64,000 bases of DNA, from the NCBI GenBank assembly GCA_040387195.1, contig JAZKEF010000012.1:157542-221541 (forward strand), read 5' to 3'. Below, piece by piece: positions 10,101-17,484 of this stretch. How positions within the stretch are numbered: the stretch's first letter is position 1; each line of letters begins with the position of its first letter. The position numbers were made by a program, and so were the translations under genes. This stretch comes from UKL13-3 sp040387195. GTDB lineage: Bacteria > Bacteroidota > Bacteroidia > UKL13-3. The notes beneath the pieces were generated by a model. It was not told the origin of the DNA and made no database searches. It saw only the letters and a list, made by a program, of their open reading frames with translations.

Positions 10101-12342
10101 GTTCCGCCTGATGGATGTATCGCGTGTGACTTTTGACGGAAGCTTTTTGGGCGCAGGACGTTATCTGAATTTTGCAAACAAAGCTGTTACCGGAAGCAAT
10201 GCCGTATTTCAGCTATCTGGTTCTACTCCGGTATTAGGTTGCGATAATGTAAATATTAAAAACTGCACAATCTGGACCGACACCGCTTACATGAGCGGTA
10301 ACAATGGAATCTTTATAGGAGGTACAACCATTGGTGTATCTACCGGCACACAACAGGGAATCAGCAACAGGAATATTACCATTGCAAACAACTCCATCAG
10401 CAAAGCCTTTAATGGTATTCTGGTAAACGGATCTGCCAGTGTTCCCAGTACAAATATTTCGATTACCGACAATGAAATCGGTCACGACTCATCCACAAAA
10501 TACATTGGAGCGAACGGAATCTTTCTTCGCGGAGTAACCAACAGCAAAATTTCGGGGAACAAAATTTTTAACATTATCAATCCTTACAACAATGTGTTAT
10601 CGGCAATCAACTGTGATCAGGATGTTACGCAGACCGCTCTTTCAGCCAACAAAATCAGTAATATTGTTCATACGGCTGCTGCCAGTGTTGCGGTGTATGG
10701 CATCTATTCCAAAACAGCAACAAACAACTTCCTCACGATTAGCAATAATGCCATCTCTAAAATCCTCGGACAAGGAGCATCAACGGATATTGCTACAGGG
10801 CCGGTGGCCTTGTTCATCAACAATGGTGACAATAGCAAGATTCTTAATAATTCGGTAACGCTAAGTGGAAACAGGCTCGAAAACACAGTTGGTGGTGCAT
10901 ATTCAGCCTGTTTGTATGTAAGAAATACGGTTGCGAATCTTACGGTATCCAATAATATATTCAAGAATGTAATGACTTCCTCAAACACAGTTGGTGTGGG
11001 AAATAATTTTGCCATTGTAACAGGTTCCACCAATGTTAATTCATTCGGAGTGCTCAATAATAACCTTTACTATGTAGGCTCAACAACACCGGGAATGGTT
11101 AGTGCACTTGCACTCACAGGAAGCACCGTTCGTGCAGACCTCCATGCATGGAGACAATATTCGTTACTCGACAAAAATAGTTTGTGGGGAGAACCGGGAT
11201 ACCTGGCCGATTCGATTGTTGAACCCAATCCATCCGATATTAATGTATGGCATATCAATGGCCGCGGATACCCGATGGCTGCAGTTGACAAGGATATTCT
11301 GAACAACCCCAGAAGTACAACACTTGCAGGTGGATCTACGGATATCGGAGCTTATGAAGTAACTCCGGTATCCGTTCCACCTAATGCAAATGCAACTGCA
11401 TTACCTGCGCCCAATACCACCACGTATTATACTTTGGGTAATGATACCCTTGCTTCGATGGCTTGGGCGGCAGCAAGTACGGTACCTTCTTCCATCAGTG
11501 TAAAATATTATTCGGGAACAATTCCTCCTTCAACAACTTCTGGTTCACGATACCTCAATACTTATTGGGATATTCAAGCTGTACCAAGTACCGGATTGAA
11601 CTATACCCTTACATTGTTTTACAAGGGAGAATCCATGCATACACTTAATGCAGAATCTGCTCTTGCGATGGCACAAAAAGATGGATCCAACCCATGGAAT
11701 CCGTTTTTGGCCGGAGCAACAGTTTTGAATACAACGCTTGACCGTATGGCTGTTGCAGGGATGCCAAATGTTGGAATTTTTACCGGAACAGATACTTCCG
11801 TTTCACTTCCTGTTACACTGATTGGTTTTACCGGAAAAAGAATGCATGAGGATGTACAACTGCGCTGGACAACTGTTTCTGAAAAAGACTTCAGCCTGTT
11901 TACCATTGAGCGTTCTGATGATGGAAAAACATTTGAGGCCATTGGCGATGTAAAGGCTATTGGGAATAGCAATACAACCCACCATTACCAATTCATCGAT
12001 GCAAATGCAAAACAGCCCGATTTATTCTATCGACTACATCTGGTAGACAACGATGGTACTTCTGATTATTCAACCATTATTCATTTGACGGATGGAGAAA
12101 CTTCCGGTGAAGAAACATTCATGGTATACCCTAATCCATTCTCCGAAAAGATTGTTGTAACCATAGCAGGAAACGACAGTCGTGTTATTTCATTAAAAGA
12201 TGTTACAGGCAAAACGATGTATGAGCAAACGATTACCGGAGCAGGAAACCATGAGGTAACGATTCCTTATTATGTAAATGCAGGTATTTACTTTTTACAT
12301 GATAGCGGAACAGGGAAAACTACGAAGGTCATTCGAGAGTAG
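7150..12342 (+). CDS. Large secreted beta-helix protein with T9SS type A sorting domain
   Basis: The 1,730-residue protein starts at the ATG at 7150, which places a canonical signal peptide (MKRLSTILFALLCFSSLSYG) at the N-terminus. An upstream in-frame ATG at 7084 would spoil the signal peptide. Residues about 30-740 and 890-1400 are Asn/Thr/Gly-rich right-handed parallel beta-helix regions with NNTI/NSI-type turns, each closing with a DIGAYE motif (PDIGAYEADH, STDIGAYEVT). A discoidin/Ig-like segment (near 1560-1650, VQLRWTTVSEKDFSLFTIERS) precedes the Por sorting domain (MVYPNPFSEK ... AGIYFLHD) at about 1657-1730. The protein should be exported by T9SS and anchored or released at the cell surface. 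Function (adhesin or polysaccharide-binding/lyase-like) is unresolved; no catalytic residues are recognised. Confidence 0.85.
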   Translation: MKRLSTILFALLCFSSLSYGQLSGIKTVGGVSPDYATISAAVTALNVNGVAFGGVTFNIVAGHTETANNLTITTTTGADTSTIVFQKSGIGANPLITAAPGTSTTVDGIIKIAGTDYITFDGIDLLDPTTNTTTTTRSEWGYAILKGSAMNGAQHVTIRNCTVTLQKAYASTKAIYCGNHLTTSASALTVTNQTGTNSYIDIYGNNLTNCYTGIYTIGATNATYYDDSLRIGTYGQNVITNFGGTTTIAYGIYVQNFKYAEIMNDSVNGGVGTTRDLIGIYAATGTNCNALIQNNYIQIGFSPSSYDGYGIYYAAGTAANTVVIDHNTIKNCSIAGSISDFFSIWVSTPAATTISNNTVGFNTGSMSIGSFYQIYTVVASATLNIHSNTIMNNSVTPGTGGASYGIYATGAGNIYNNIITENANSGSNGSYYAIYANAGGNIYGNEIDSNITGTSSSANYGIYTLGGAASIYKNTIYELITAGSGVVQGIALAATTNVMYSVYQNKIYGLTSTSNSSVVSGIVQSGASTATIDNNLIGLLTSGASTTTTNGINGINITSSTTGTTSNIYHNSIYLSATSTGGTNCILLNTAVSATVANNLLVNLSGAGTTTNRAACLLKRTSATFTTYMPASDHNFFFLGAPGTYRYVYYDGTTAHQSLPMFQLYAVNQDQSSISQNITFASLTGSATNFLLPQDTTYTESAGKIIAGLERDYTTTNPRATYPITGQLNGGGGAPDIGAYEADHIFVDIFPPSIHFTPIGKSLISSTKLLDSVKIFDPSGINLGSGSVPRLYYKKSTETNALAFTNNASANGWKYVETPNTSYPYTFVIDYSLLYLTGAVSDGDIIQYFVVAQDNSTTPKVGIKGAALAAAAPSVVLTSAQFPVTTGYSYTLKSAGIPASVTVGSGSTYTSFTQPGGLFEAINNGIVTGNITATVTSDILTETGTIALNKFTEEGPGVGTYTLTIQPAAPTVYTISGTYSLGGLFRLMDVSRVTFDGSFLGAGRYLNFANKAVTGSNAVFQLSGSTPVLGCDNVNIKNCTIWTDTAYMSGNNGIFIGGTTIGVSTGTQQGISNRNITIANNSISKAFNGILVNGSASVPSTNISITDNEIGHDSSTKYIGANGIFLRGVTNSKISGNKIFNIINPYNNVLSAINCDQDVTQTALSANKISNIVHTAAASVAVYGIYSKTATNNFLTISNNAISKILGQGASTDIATGPVALFINNGDNSKILNNSVTLSGNRLENTVGGAYSACLYVRNTVANLTVSNNIFKNVMTSSNTVGVGNNFAIVTGSTNVNSFGVLNNNLYYVGSTTPGMVSALALTGSTVRADLHAWRQYSLLDKNSLWGEPGYLADSIVEPNPSDINVWHINGRGYPMAAVDKDILNNPRSTTLAGGSTDIGAYEVTPVSVPPNANATALPAPNTTTYYTLGNDTLASMAWAAASTVPSSISVKYYSGTIPPSTTSGSRYLNTYWDIQAVPSTGLNYTLTLFYKGESMHTLNAESALAMAQKDGSNPWNPFLAGATVLNTTLDRMAVAGMPNVGIFTGTDTSVSLPVTLIGFTGKRMHEDVQLRWTTVSEKDFSLFTIERSDDGKTFEAIGDVKAIGNSNTTHHYQFIDANAKQPDLFYRLHLVDNDGTSDYSTIIHLTDGETSGEETFMVYPNPFSEKIVVTIAGNDSRVISLKDVTGKTMYEQTITGAGNHEVTIPYYVNAGIYFLHDSGTGKTTKVIRE

Positions 12343-12489
12343 CTATTGACTATTGGAGAGAAGTCTCCCGGAATAGTGTTGCCGCTGATTACGCTATTTG
12401 AAATATATTATCAGAAAGTTTAGATTCTCTTATAATTAATTAAATCTGCGGCTTCACCTTATTCAGTTCTCATTATTTTACGTTGCCGA

Positions 12490-13155
12490 TTAATCTGAGT
12501 ACACCTTGAAGTAGTCATTGCGGATGGCATACACCACTAAGCCGGCCAGGTTTTTGGATCCGGTTTTATCGAACAGTATCTGGCGGTGGCGTTTTACTGT
12601 TTTGGGAGAGATGAACAGTCTTTCACCGATTTCATCTGTTGAATGTTGCTCGCAGATCAGTTTCATGATCTCGATCTCACGTTCCGAAATTTTTTCCTGT
12701 CCTGTGATTTCCTTTTTTACCTTTTCCCGGTTGAGGAGTGTTTTGAACAATGATTCATGTACATCCCTGCTGTAATATTGTTCGCCCTCGTGTGCCAGTT
12801 TTAACGCTTTGGTTAATTCGATTGCATCTGTGTTTTTGATAATATATCCTGCCACCCCAATATCATACAACTCAATGATATAGCGGGCATGCGTAAACAT
12901 GGTAAGCACAATTACTTTTTTCTCCGGATACTTATCCCGAATGATCTTGGTGGCTGCAATACCATCCATCACCGGCATTTCGATATCCATAAAGATAATG
13001 TCTACCGATGGATCTGCTTCAAGCGCATCCAATACTTCGAGACCATTTTGAGCCGTTGTAATCTTACCTACAATGTTAATTTTTTTGAGCGTTGCCTTCA
13101 ACCCATCCCTGAATATGGGATGGTCGTCTGCAATAATGAGATTGATTTTTTCCAT
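12490..13155 (-). CDS. NarL/LuxR-family response regulator
   Basis: This 221-residue two-component regulator has a receiver domain at residues 1-125. It has the acidic pair D10-D11, phosphoacceptor D57 (IIFMDIEMP) and conserved K107 (GYIIKNTD). A LuxR-type helix-turn-helix occupies about 150-215 (ISEREIEIMKLICEQHSTDEIGERL, ISPKTVKRHR). It should be phosphorylated by the adjacent HisKA_3 kinase and bind DNA as a dimer. The gene is last in a minus-strand four-gene operon, 12 bp after the kinase stop. Its targets are not evident; the palindrome at 14996-15035 upstream of the operon is a candidate site, by inference only. Confidence 0.92.
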   Translation of the reverse strand: MEKINLIIADDHPIFRDGLKATLKKINIVGKITTAQNGLEVLDALEADPSVDIIFMDIEMPVMDGIAATKIIRDKYPEKKVIVLTMFTHARYIIELYDIGVAGYIIKNTDAIELTKALKLAHEGEQYYSRDVHESLFKTLLNREKVKKEITGQEKISEREIEIMKLICEQHSTDEIGERLFISPKTVKRHRQILFDKTGSKNLAGLVVYAIRNDYFKVYSD

Positions 13156-13167
13156 TGTGTTTAAACT

Positions 13168-13929
13168 TTAATCTAACTCAGCCGGGATCCGAAGCACATA
13201 GGTTGTTCCGCTTCCTGTACCGGACATCAATTTACAACTTGCCTGAATAAGCTTCATCCGCCCTTCAATGTTTTTTAATCCGATTCCGGTAAGTTTATGT
13301 TGTTCGATAACTTGCCGGTCAAATCCTTTTCCGTCATCCGAAATCCTTACTTCCAGCAATCCATCTGCATAATTTGTATTCACCGAAACGGTTTGTGCTT
13401 CGCTGTATTTAACTGCATTGTTGATGATTTCCTGAACAGCCCTGAACACATGGATCTGTTTGTATTCTTCTATATTCAGTTTACCCTCCACCTTGTTTGT
13501 AAACACAATACCTGTGCGTCCATTCTTTGAAAAAAACTGGCAGCAATCTTCAATGGCATCGATCAACCCAAATGTATACAACACCTTTGGCATCAGATCA
13601 TAGGATGCGGAACGCAAATCATCGATGATACCGTTGATCATTTTGGCGTTATCGCTTTTAAACGTTTGGAGATCCATATCGGCATCAAACAAATCGATGT
13701 TGAATTTTAAGCCTGATAACAACGGGCCAACCTGATCGTGCAAATCGCGCGCAACCCGTTCCTTCTCCTTCTCCTGCGCATCGAGTATGGCTTTAAAAAT
13801 TTCGTTCTGTTTGTTTTGTTGCTGCCTCAGATACCGGTATGATAACAGGATGATGGCAATTGACAACCCAAATAACGTAATGGTGCTCACGATGACCGTG
13901 AGCATAATATTCACTTGTTGGTCTTCCAT
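13168..13929 (-). CDS. HisKA_3-type sensor histidine kinase
   Basis: I place the start at the ATG at 13929 (MEDQQVNIML), giving 253 residues. A longer frame reaches 14091 but its extra N-terminus lies inside the upstream gene. One N-terminal membrane helix (residues 8-30) is followed by a coiled linker and the HisKA_3 dimerisation domain, with the phosphoacceptor H64 in ERVARDLHDQVGPLL. The GHKL ATPase has N-box QEIINNAVKYSEA, G1 ISDDGKGFD and G2 TGIGLKNIEGRM. There is no extracellular sensor domain, so input probably comes from the multi-TM protein encoded just upstream, whose stop codon it overlaps by 19 bp. It is the cognate kinase of the downstream NarL regulator. Confidence 0.88.
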   Translation of the reverse strand: MEDQQVNIMLTVIVSTITLFGLSIAIILLSYRYLRQQQNKQNEIFKAILDAQEKEKERVARDLHDQVGPLLSGLKFNIDLFDADMDLQTFKSDNAKMINGIIDDLRSASYDLMPKVLYTFGLIDAIEDCCQFFSKNGRTGIVFTNKVEGKLNIEEYKQIHVFRAVQEIINNAVKYSEAQTVSVNTNYADGLLEVRISDDGKGFDRQVIEQHKLTGIGLKNIEGRMKLIQASCKLMSGTGSGTTYVLRIPAELD

Positions 13930-14528
13930 AATAAGGCTTTTGTAAACATCCATATTGTAACCAGCATAACGAGCAAATTGTATATCCGAAAGTAGATCTT
14001 TCCCCAAACAGTATCCAATATCATATGCTTGAGTAAAAAATAAAGACTCAGTTCCGAAAGGGAATAAATGATAAAGCCGCACAACAACCAAAACACCCCC
14101 AGTTCCATGGCATTGTCGGTATCAGGTGCCGTTAAGGTAAACAATTGCACCAATGAGGAGAAGCCGACAAATCCATAAATAAGAATACTGCTGTAAGCAT
14201 TCCAGAAACTATGGGATTGGTAAATGGCCCCAACGGATAATACCAGTACGATCCAGAAAAGTGCCTGATGCATACGTGATATCCGCACACCCTGCTTAAT
14301 ACCCCAATAATACACACAGAGGCTCACCACATCCATTATATTGTATACAATATAATTGTGAATACCGTTGAGTGCAAACAAACTGGCGATTATGCCTGCC
14401 ACCACAATTACTAATGCATACCAATAAAGCATCTTGAAATAGGGTGATTCAAGACGCTTTGTGTGCCTCAGGTACAATACCATCGGAATGATCCAGATGA
14501 ACTGGGATATGTAAGAAATAACTTTCAA
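13911..14528 (-). CDS. Multi-pass membrane protein, probable sensor partner of the kinase
   Basis: The 205-residue protein has about seven hydrophobic segments (roughly residues 5-22, 33-52, 58-76, 86-104, 110-132, 143-165 and 178-200) and short loops. It has no catalytic motif that I recognise. It overlaps the kinase start by 19 bp and its ATG follows the stop of the small upstream gene directly (14529/14528), so all four genes are tightly coupled. Context suggests a membrane sensor feeding the short kinase. This resembles systems in which a 7TM receptor and a sensor-less HisKA_3 kinase are separate polypeptides. That role is inferred from position alone. Confidence 0.75.
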   Translation of the reverse strand: MKVISYISQFIWIIPMVLYLRHTKRLESPYFKMLYWYALVIVVAGIIASLFALNGIHNYIVYNIMDVVSLCVYYWGIKQGVRISRMHQALFWIVLVLSVGAIYQSHSFWNAYSSILIYGFVGFSSLVQLFTLTAPDTDNAMELGVFWLLCGFIIYSLSELSLYFLLKHMILDTVWGKIYFRIYNLLVMLVTIWMFTKALLWKTNK

Positions 14529-14870
14529 TTAGCAGTTCAGGCTATTATCCTCTGAACAATCCGGAGGACATGCAATCCCCTTATCGAGCACAATATCTTC
14601 ACACTGGTCATTGCCTGCTTCGTTCACTCCCACCAATACCAACTTGGGTACTCCCTGATTTGATAATCCGTAATAGATCCTGATTCCGATACAATCGGTT
14701 TGATTAAGGATGGCCTGGATGCCTTCTGTGCCGAAAAACTGTGCTTTAACATACACCGTTTCCGTTTGAGCATCGCGGTAGTTTGCAGTTAGGTTGGAAG
14801 CTTCCAACAGATCAATCTCATGATCTTTTAATCTTCTTTTCTTGAGTTTCGTAGGTTTCTTAGGTTTCAT
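14529..14870 (-). CDS. Small hypothetical protein with Cys-rich C-terminus, first gene of the kinase operon
   Basis: The 113-residue protein has a strongly basic N-terminus (MKPKKPTKLKKRRLKDHEIDLL), a central mixed alpha/beta region and a C-terminal tail with three cysteines in CPPDCSEDNSLNC. There is no signal peptide or membrane segment. I do not recognise the family. Its stop codon abuts the ATG of the membrane-protein gene. Together with the kinase and regulator it may form a signalling unit, perhaps with this protein as a ligand- or metal-responsive component. That is an inference from operon structure. Confidence 0.65.
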   Translation of the reverse strand: MKPKKPTKLKKRRLKDHEIDLLEASNLTANYRDAQTETVYVKAQFFGTEGIQAILNQTDCIGIRIYYGLSNQGVPKLVLVGVNEAGNDQCEDIVLDKGIACPPDCSEDNSLNC

Positions 14871-14995
14871 GGCTATTTGTTTTTAAGAACGTGATTGAAA
14901 AAGTATGCACAAGTTAGCTATTGGGCACATTAATCAAATACCAAAAATACAAACTCATCATAACAAGAAGTATAAAATCCTCCAACTTCCATTTT

Positions 14996-15035
14996 TTGGT
15001 ACTAAAGAACCAATTCTTTGGTCCTTTAGTACCAA
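14996..15035. promoter_or_regulatory. 40-bp near-perfect palindrome, likely operator
   Basis: Two 18-nt arms (14996-15013 and 15018-15035) are reverse complements with a single mismatch, around a TTCT spacer. Each arm contains TTGGT...ACCAA, so four TTGGT half-sites are present. A further half-site, TTGGTATAAAAG, lies at 15043-15054. The right arm covers the -33 element and spacer of the plus-strand promoter at 15017-15046. It could act as an operator, or form a hairpin in any RNA that reads through. Confidence 0.7.
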
Positions 15036-15046
15036 TTTTATTTTTG
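15017..15046 (+). promoter_or_regulatory. Promoter of the HNH/KTSC cluster (TTTG-N18-TATTTTTG)
   Basis: TTTG at 15017-15020 and TATTTTTG at 15039-15046 are 18 nt apart and fit the Bacteroidota promoter consensus. The first gene begins at 15124, leaving a leader of about 75 nt. The palindrome at 14996-15035 overlaps the element. Confidence 0.6.
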
Positions 15047-15123
15047 GTATAAAAGCCCCATAAGAAGCAATCTTCTTCTTTCCATCTTTACACCTGTAAT
15101 TGATATCCTAATCTACTCACATT

Positions 15124-15396
15124 ATGAAAACGTATCACTCAGAAACAGGTAATGATCAAAAAGGGAATCCGAACACCCTGCTATTTATCCTCAGATCGGG
15201 GGTAATGGTTGGTTTGCTGGTTTGTGGATTTTTTCCGGCCAACAATTCCATGGCAACTGCTAATGAAGCAGTCCCAAACACCCTATATATAACGGCTGCT
15301 CCTTCAGTTCTTCCACAACCTGCAGAACCTGCCTGTATACATATATACAACACATCATCCAGCAAGGCTACCCCAAGGCACTCACCTAGTTTTTAA
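15124..15396 (+). CDS. Hypothetical small membrane-anchored or secreted protein
   Basis: The 90-residue protein has one hydrophobic stretch (about residues 19-37, LLFILRSGVMVGLLVCGFF) followed by AANNSMATA-like small residues. This could be a signal peptide with cleavage after residue 45 or a single membrane anchor. The remainder is proline- and serine-rich with two cysteines and no recognised domain. It is the first gene after the operator-promoter at 14996-15046, 28 bp before the HNH gene. I do not recognise it. It is real mainly on grounds of position, promoter and a plausible export segment. Confidence 0.5.
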   Translation: MKTYHSETGNDQKGNPNTLLFILRSGVMVGLLVCGFFPANNSMATANEAVPNTLYITAAPSVLPQPAEPACIHIYNTSSSKATPRHSPSF

Positions 15397-15424
15397 AAGC
15401 CAGCCACAGGATACAAACTGATAG

Positions 15425-15757
15425 ATGATGCAGAACAGAAAATACAATACCAACAAACAGGGAGAAACCTGGAGCGAAGCCGATAAAAAAAACGTATGGG
15501 TGAAGGGACGGGTAATACCGGGTTTTTACCATGGCATCGTGCGGTGGGACAAATGTGGCAAGGTGATACAATACACAGCATTCGGTAACCGGGAAGCAGC
15601 GTACGGATGGGAGATTGATCATATCCACCCGGTGGCGGAAGGCGGTGATGACGAAATCCTGAATCTGCAACCCCTCCATTGGACAAATAATGCGGCAAAA
15701 GGAGACAGTGTGAACTGGATTTGTCCACCCATGCCCGTAAACGAAATGCCCCGATAA
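15425..15757 (+). CDS. HNH endonuclease
   Basis: This 110-residue protein is a minimal HNH nuclease. The motif WEIDHIHPVAEGGDDEILNL, followed by QPLHWTNNAAKGD (residues about 66-98), supplies the first His (DH), the central Asn (NL) and the last N/H-type metal ligand position. The upstream aromatic and basic stretch (ADKKNVWVKGRVIPGFY) is typical of the short Bacteroidota HNH proteins that read 'YGWEIDHI.PVS.GG.D...NLQPL.W.NN..K.D'. Activity on DNA is expected but its target is unknown. No methylase or immunity gene of known type lies next to it. Two ATGs at 15425 and 15428 are equally possible starts. Confidence 0.85.
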   Translation: MMQNRKYNTNKQGETWSEADKKNVWVKGRVIPGFYHGIVRWDKCGKVIQYTAFGNREAAYGWEIDHIHPVAEGGDDEILNLQPLHWTNNAAKGDSVNWICPPMPVNEMPR

Positions 15758-15764
15758 CAAAACG

Positions 15765-16037
15765 ATGAACGCACTTAGAAACAACACCATAACACCCATA
15801 CTCATGACAACTCAACTAAACATCGGAGGAGAATCATCTATTGATAACTACCACATCGGTGAAGGTTTCATTATTGTAGTTTACAAAGCCGGCTATGGCT
15901 ATTTATACAATGCGATAAAGCCGGGATCAACCATTGTGGACCAAATGATCAGGGTGGCAAAAGCTGAAGCTGTAGAAGGTTTGGGCCAATACATTCAAAG
16001 TCATGTAAGAGGAAATTATTATCAAAAACTGCGATAG
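15765..16037 (+). CDS. KTSC-like small protein
   Basis: The 90-residue frame begins 7 bp after the HNH stop; an internal ATG at 15804 (MTTQLNIGG) is an alternative start giving 77 residues. The C-terminal half reads like a KTSC domain (Lys-tRNA synthetase C-terminal type): a YLYNAIKP strand-turn, a helix TIVDQMIRVAKA and the closing GLGQYIQSHVRGNYYQKL. The last segment resembles the family's 'G.YFN..IR..Y..R'. KTSC proteins are small and often accompany nucleases or mobile regions; their activity is not known. The match is from memory and partial. Confidence 0.5.
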   Translation: MNALRNNTITPILMTTQLNIGGESSIDNYHIGEGFIIVVYKAGYGYLYNAIKPGSTIVDQMIRVAKAEAVEGLGQYIQSHVRGNYYQKLR

Positions 16038-16098
16038 CAACAGTACACGGAGGTTGCCAAAAATCCGATGAAGAGTAGGCATAAAAATACACAACAAC

Positions 16099-16251
16099 AT
16101 GTTTGGCTTAGGAAGCGCAGAACTCATTGTTATCGGATTACTCTTGTTTGTAGTTCTCGGTATCCCATACACACTAGGATACTACACAGGACTTTCCAAA
16201 GGGCGCAGGGAATCGTTACGGAACAATAATGCATTTAAAAATTTACAATAA
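16099..16251 (+). CDS. 50-residue single-pass membrane protein (TatA-like N-terminus)
   Basis: ATG at 16099 to TAA at 16249-16251 encodes 50 residues. It begins MFGLGSAELIVIGLLLFVVLG, one clear membrane helix, then a tyrosine-rich turn and a basic tail SKGRRESLRNNN. The glycine-AEL-helix start recalls TatA/TatE, but the amphipathic helix that follows in TatA is missing, so I do not call it a translocase subunit. It follows the KTSC-like gene by 61 bp on the same strand and may be the last gene of the cluster. Confidence 0.55.
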   Translation: MFGLGSAELIVIGLLLFVVLGIPYTLGYYTGLSKGRRESLRNNNAFKNLQ

Positions 16252-16288
16252 ACCGATCGAAATATTGATTGAACATATAGATGGCCCA

Positions 16289-16345
16289 TACACCACACAA
16301 CAACAGGTAAACAAACGTTACCCCCAATTACCTGTGTGTGGTGTA
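16289..16345. repeat. Bulged inverted repeat (long RNA hairpin)
   Basis: TACACCACACA(acaa)CAGGTAA at 16289-16310 pairs with TTACCTGTGTGTGGTGTA at 16328-16345: 18 bp with one 4-nt bulge and a 17-nt loop. It lacks a T-run, so it is not a classical terminator. It closes the small-gene cluster, 37 bp after the last stop. Apart from it, the stretch 16252-16524 shows nothing recognisable. Confidence 0.6.
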
Positions 16346-16524
16346 GCGGGCCCGCCCTAATATTCATGATGTAAAAACATGATCACTATCTAAGAAGCAT
16401 AACTTGCCATAAATAAAACATGACTCACTCAGGAAAAACATAGTCAGTTATTAAAAAATATAACTCCATGCTCTGGAAGATTCCACCTCTTTTTATTTCC
16501 TGAATTTACCCGCATATTGCATCC

Positions 16525-17484
16525 ATGCTTCTTTACAACACTACCAAATGGATGATGCGGAACGGACTGCGGCTGTTTTTCCGCAAACTGCATATTGACG
16601 GACTGGAGCATGTGCCCGAAAAAGGTCCCGTATTATTGGTAGCCAATCACCCCAATGCTTTTCTGGATGCGTTGCTTATTGCTTCGTTCACCAAACGTCC
16701 CATTCATTTCTTAGCACGTGGGGATGCTTTTCGCATTCCGGTGTTGGGTGCCATTTTCAGGTCGTACAATATGCTTCCTGTTTACCGTATCAGTGAAGGA
16801 AAAGAAAACCTCAGTAAAAACACTTCCACGTTTGATGCCTCCCAGGTCCAACTCCAACAACAAGGCATGGTGCTTATTTTCGGGGAAGGTAGGTGCGAAC
16901 AGAACTGGGATTTACGTCCGCTCAAAAAAGGTCCGGCCCGGATTGCCGAACGAGCGTGGAATGATCCGCAATCGGAAAATTTGGTAGTCATTCCCATCGG
17001 TTTAACATACGAACATTTTGAAGGTGGCGGCAAATCGATGGTGATGCGTTTTGGAAAACCTATTACCAAAAGCGATAACGGCAACAACGTTTCGGGAGCT
17101 GCTTTTGTAAAGTGGCTTAATGGTAAGTTGCGCGAACAATTCAACACCATTGCATATGTAAATCCAAAACTGCAACCGCAAAGTGCCGGTCATGATACAT
17201 TGATGCAAAACTGGAAACATGCCGAGGAACACAACCTCAATATCCTTACAACACTCCATCAACCGCCAACAGGGATAAAACCTATTTCAGCCTCCTGGTT
17301 ACCATCCGCTTTTCATAAGGGATTGGTAACGTTGCCGCATTACTGGATGATGCAACGCATCAGCAAACTGTTTACCGCAGGAACCATCTTTTATGATTCG
17401 ATCTTTTTTGCACTGTTGGTTTTGTTGCTGCCGTTTTATATCGGAACGATTGTGTACCTGATTGCAATGTTCTTATCAGCGTAA
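16525..17484 (+). CDS. PlsC-like lysophospholipid acyltransferase
   Basis: This 319-residue membrane-associated acyltransferase carries the four PlsC blocks: block I NHPNAFLD (catalytic HX4D, residues about 41-47), block II around GAIFRSYNMLPVYR, block III FGEGRCEQ (a variant of the usual FPEGTRS) and block IV VIPIGLTYE. A C-terminal hydrophobic segment (about residues 290-317) anchors it. It should transfer an acyl chain to lysophosphatidic acid or a related lipid. Its last five codons (MFLSA) lie inside a 38-bp sequence repeated at 17721-17758, so the natural C-terminus may have been altered by repeat insertion. Confidence 0.85.
   Translation: MLLYNTTKWMMRNGLRLFFRKLHIDGLEHVPEKGPVLLVANHPNAFLDALLIASFTKRPIHFLARGDAFRIPVLGAIFRSYNMLPVYRISEGKENLSKNTSTFDASQVQLQQQGMVLIFGEGRCEQNWDLRPLKKGPARIAERAWNDPQSENLVVIPIGLTYEHFEGGGKSMVMRFGKPITKSDNGNNVSGAAFVKWLNGKLREQFNTIAYVNPKLQPQSAGHDTLMQNWKHAEEHNLNILTTLHQPPTGIKPISASWLPSAFHKGLVTLPHYWMMQRISKLFTAGTIFYDSIFFALLVLLLPFYIGTIVYLIAMFLSA

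Noticed and set aside
13930..14091. N-terminal extension of the kinase frame
   Set aside because: The extension lies within the preceding membrane-protein gene and yields no domain; ATG 13929 gives the normal layout.
15386..15815. Two antisense frames of 139-140 residues opposite the HNH gene
   Set aside because: They mirror the coding sequence of the nuclease, have no motif, and one runs past its end without a promoter; the plus strand explains the region.
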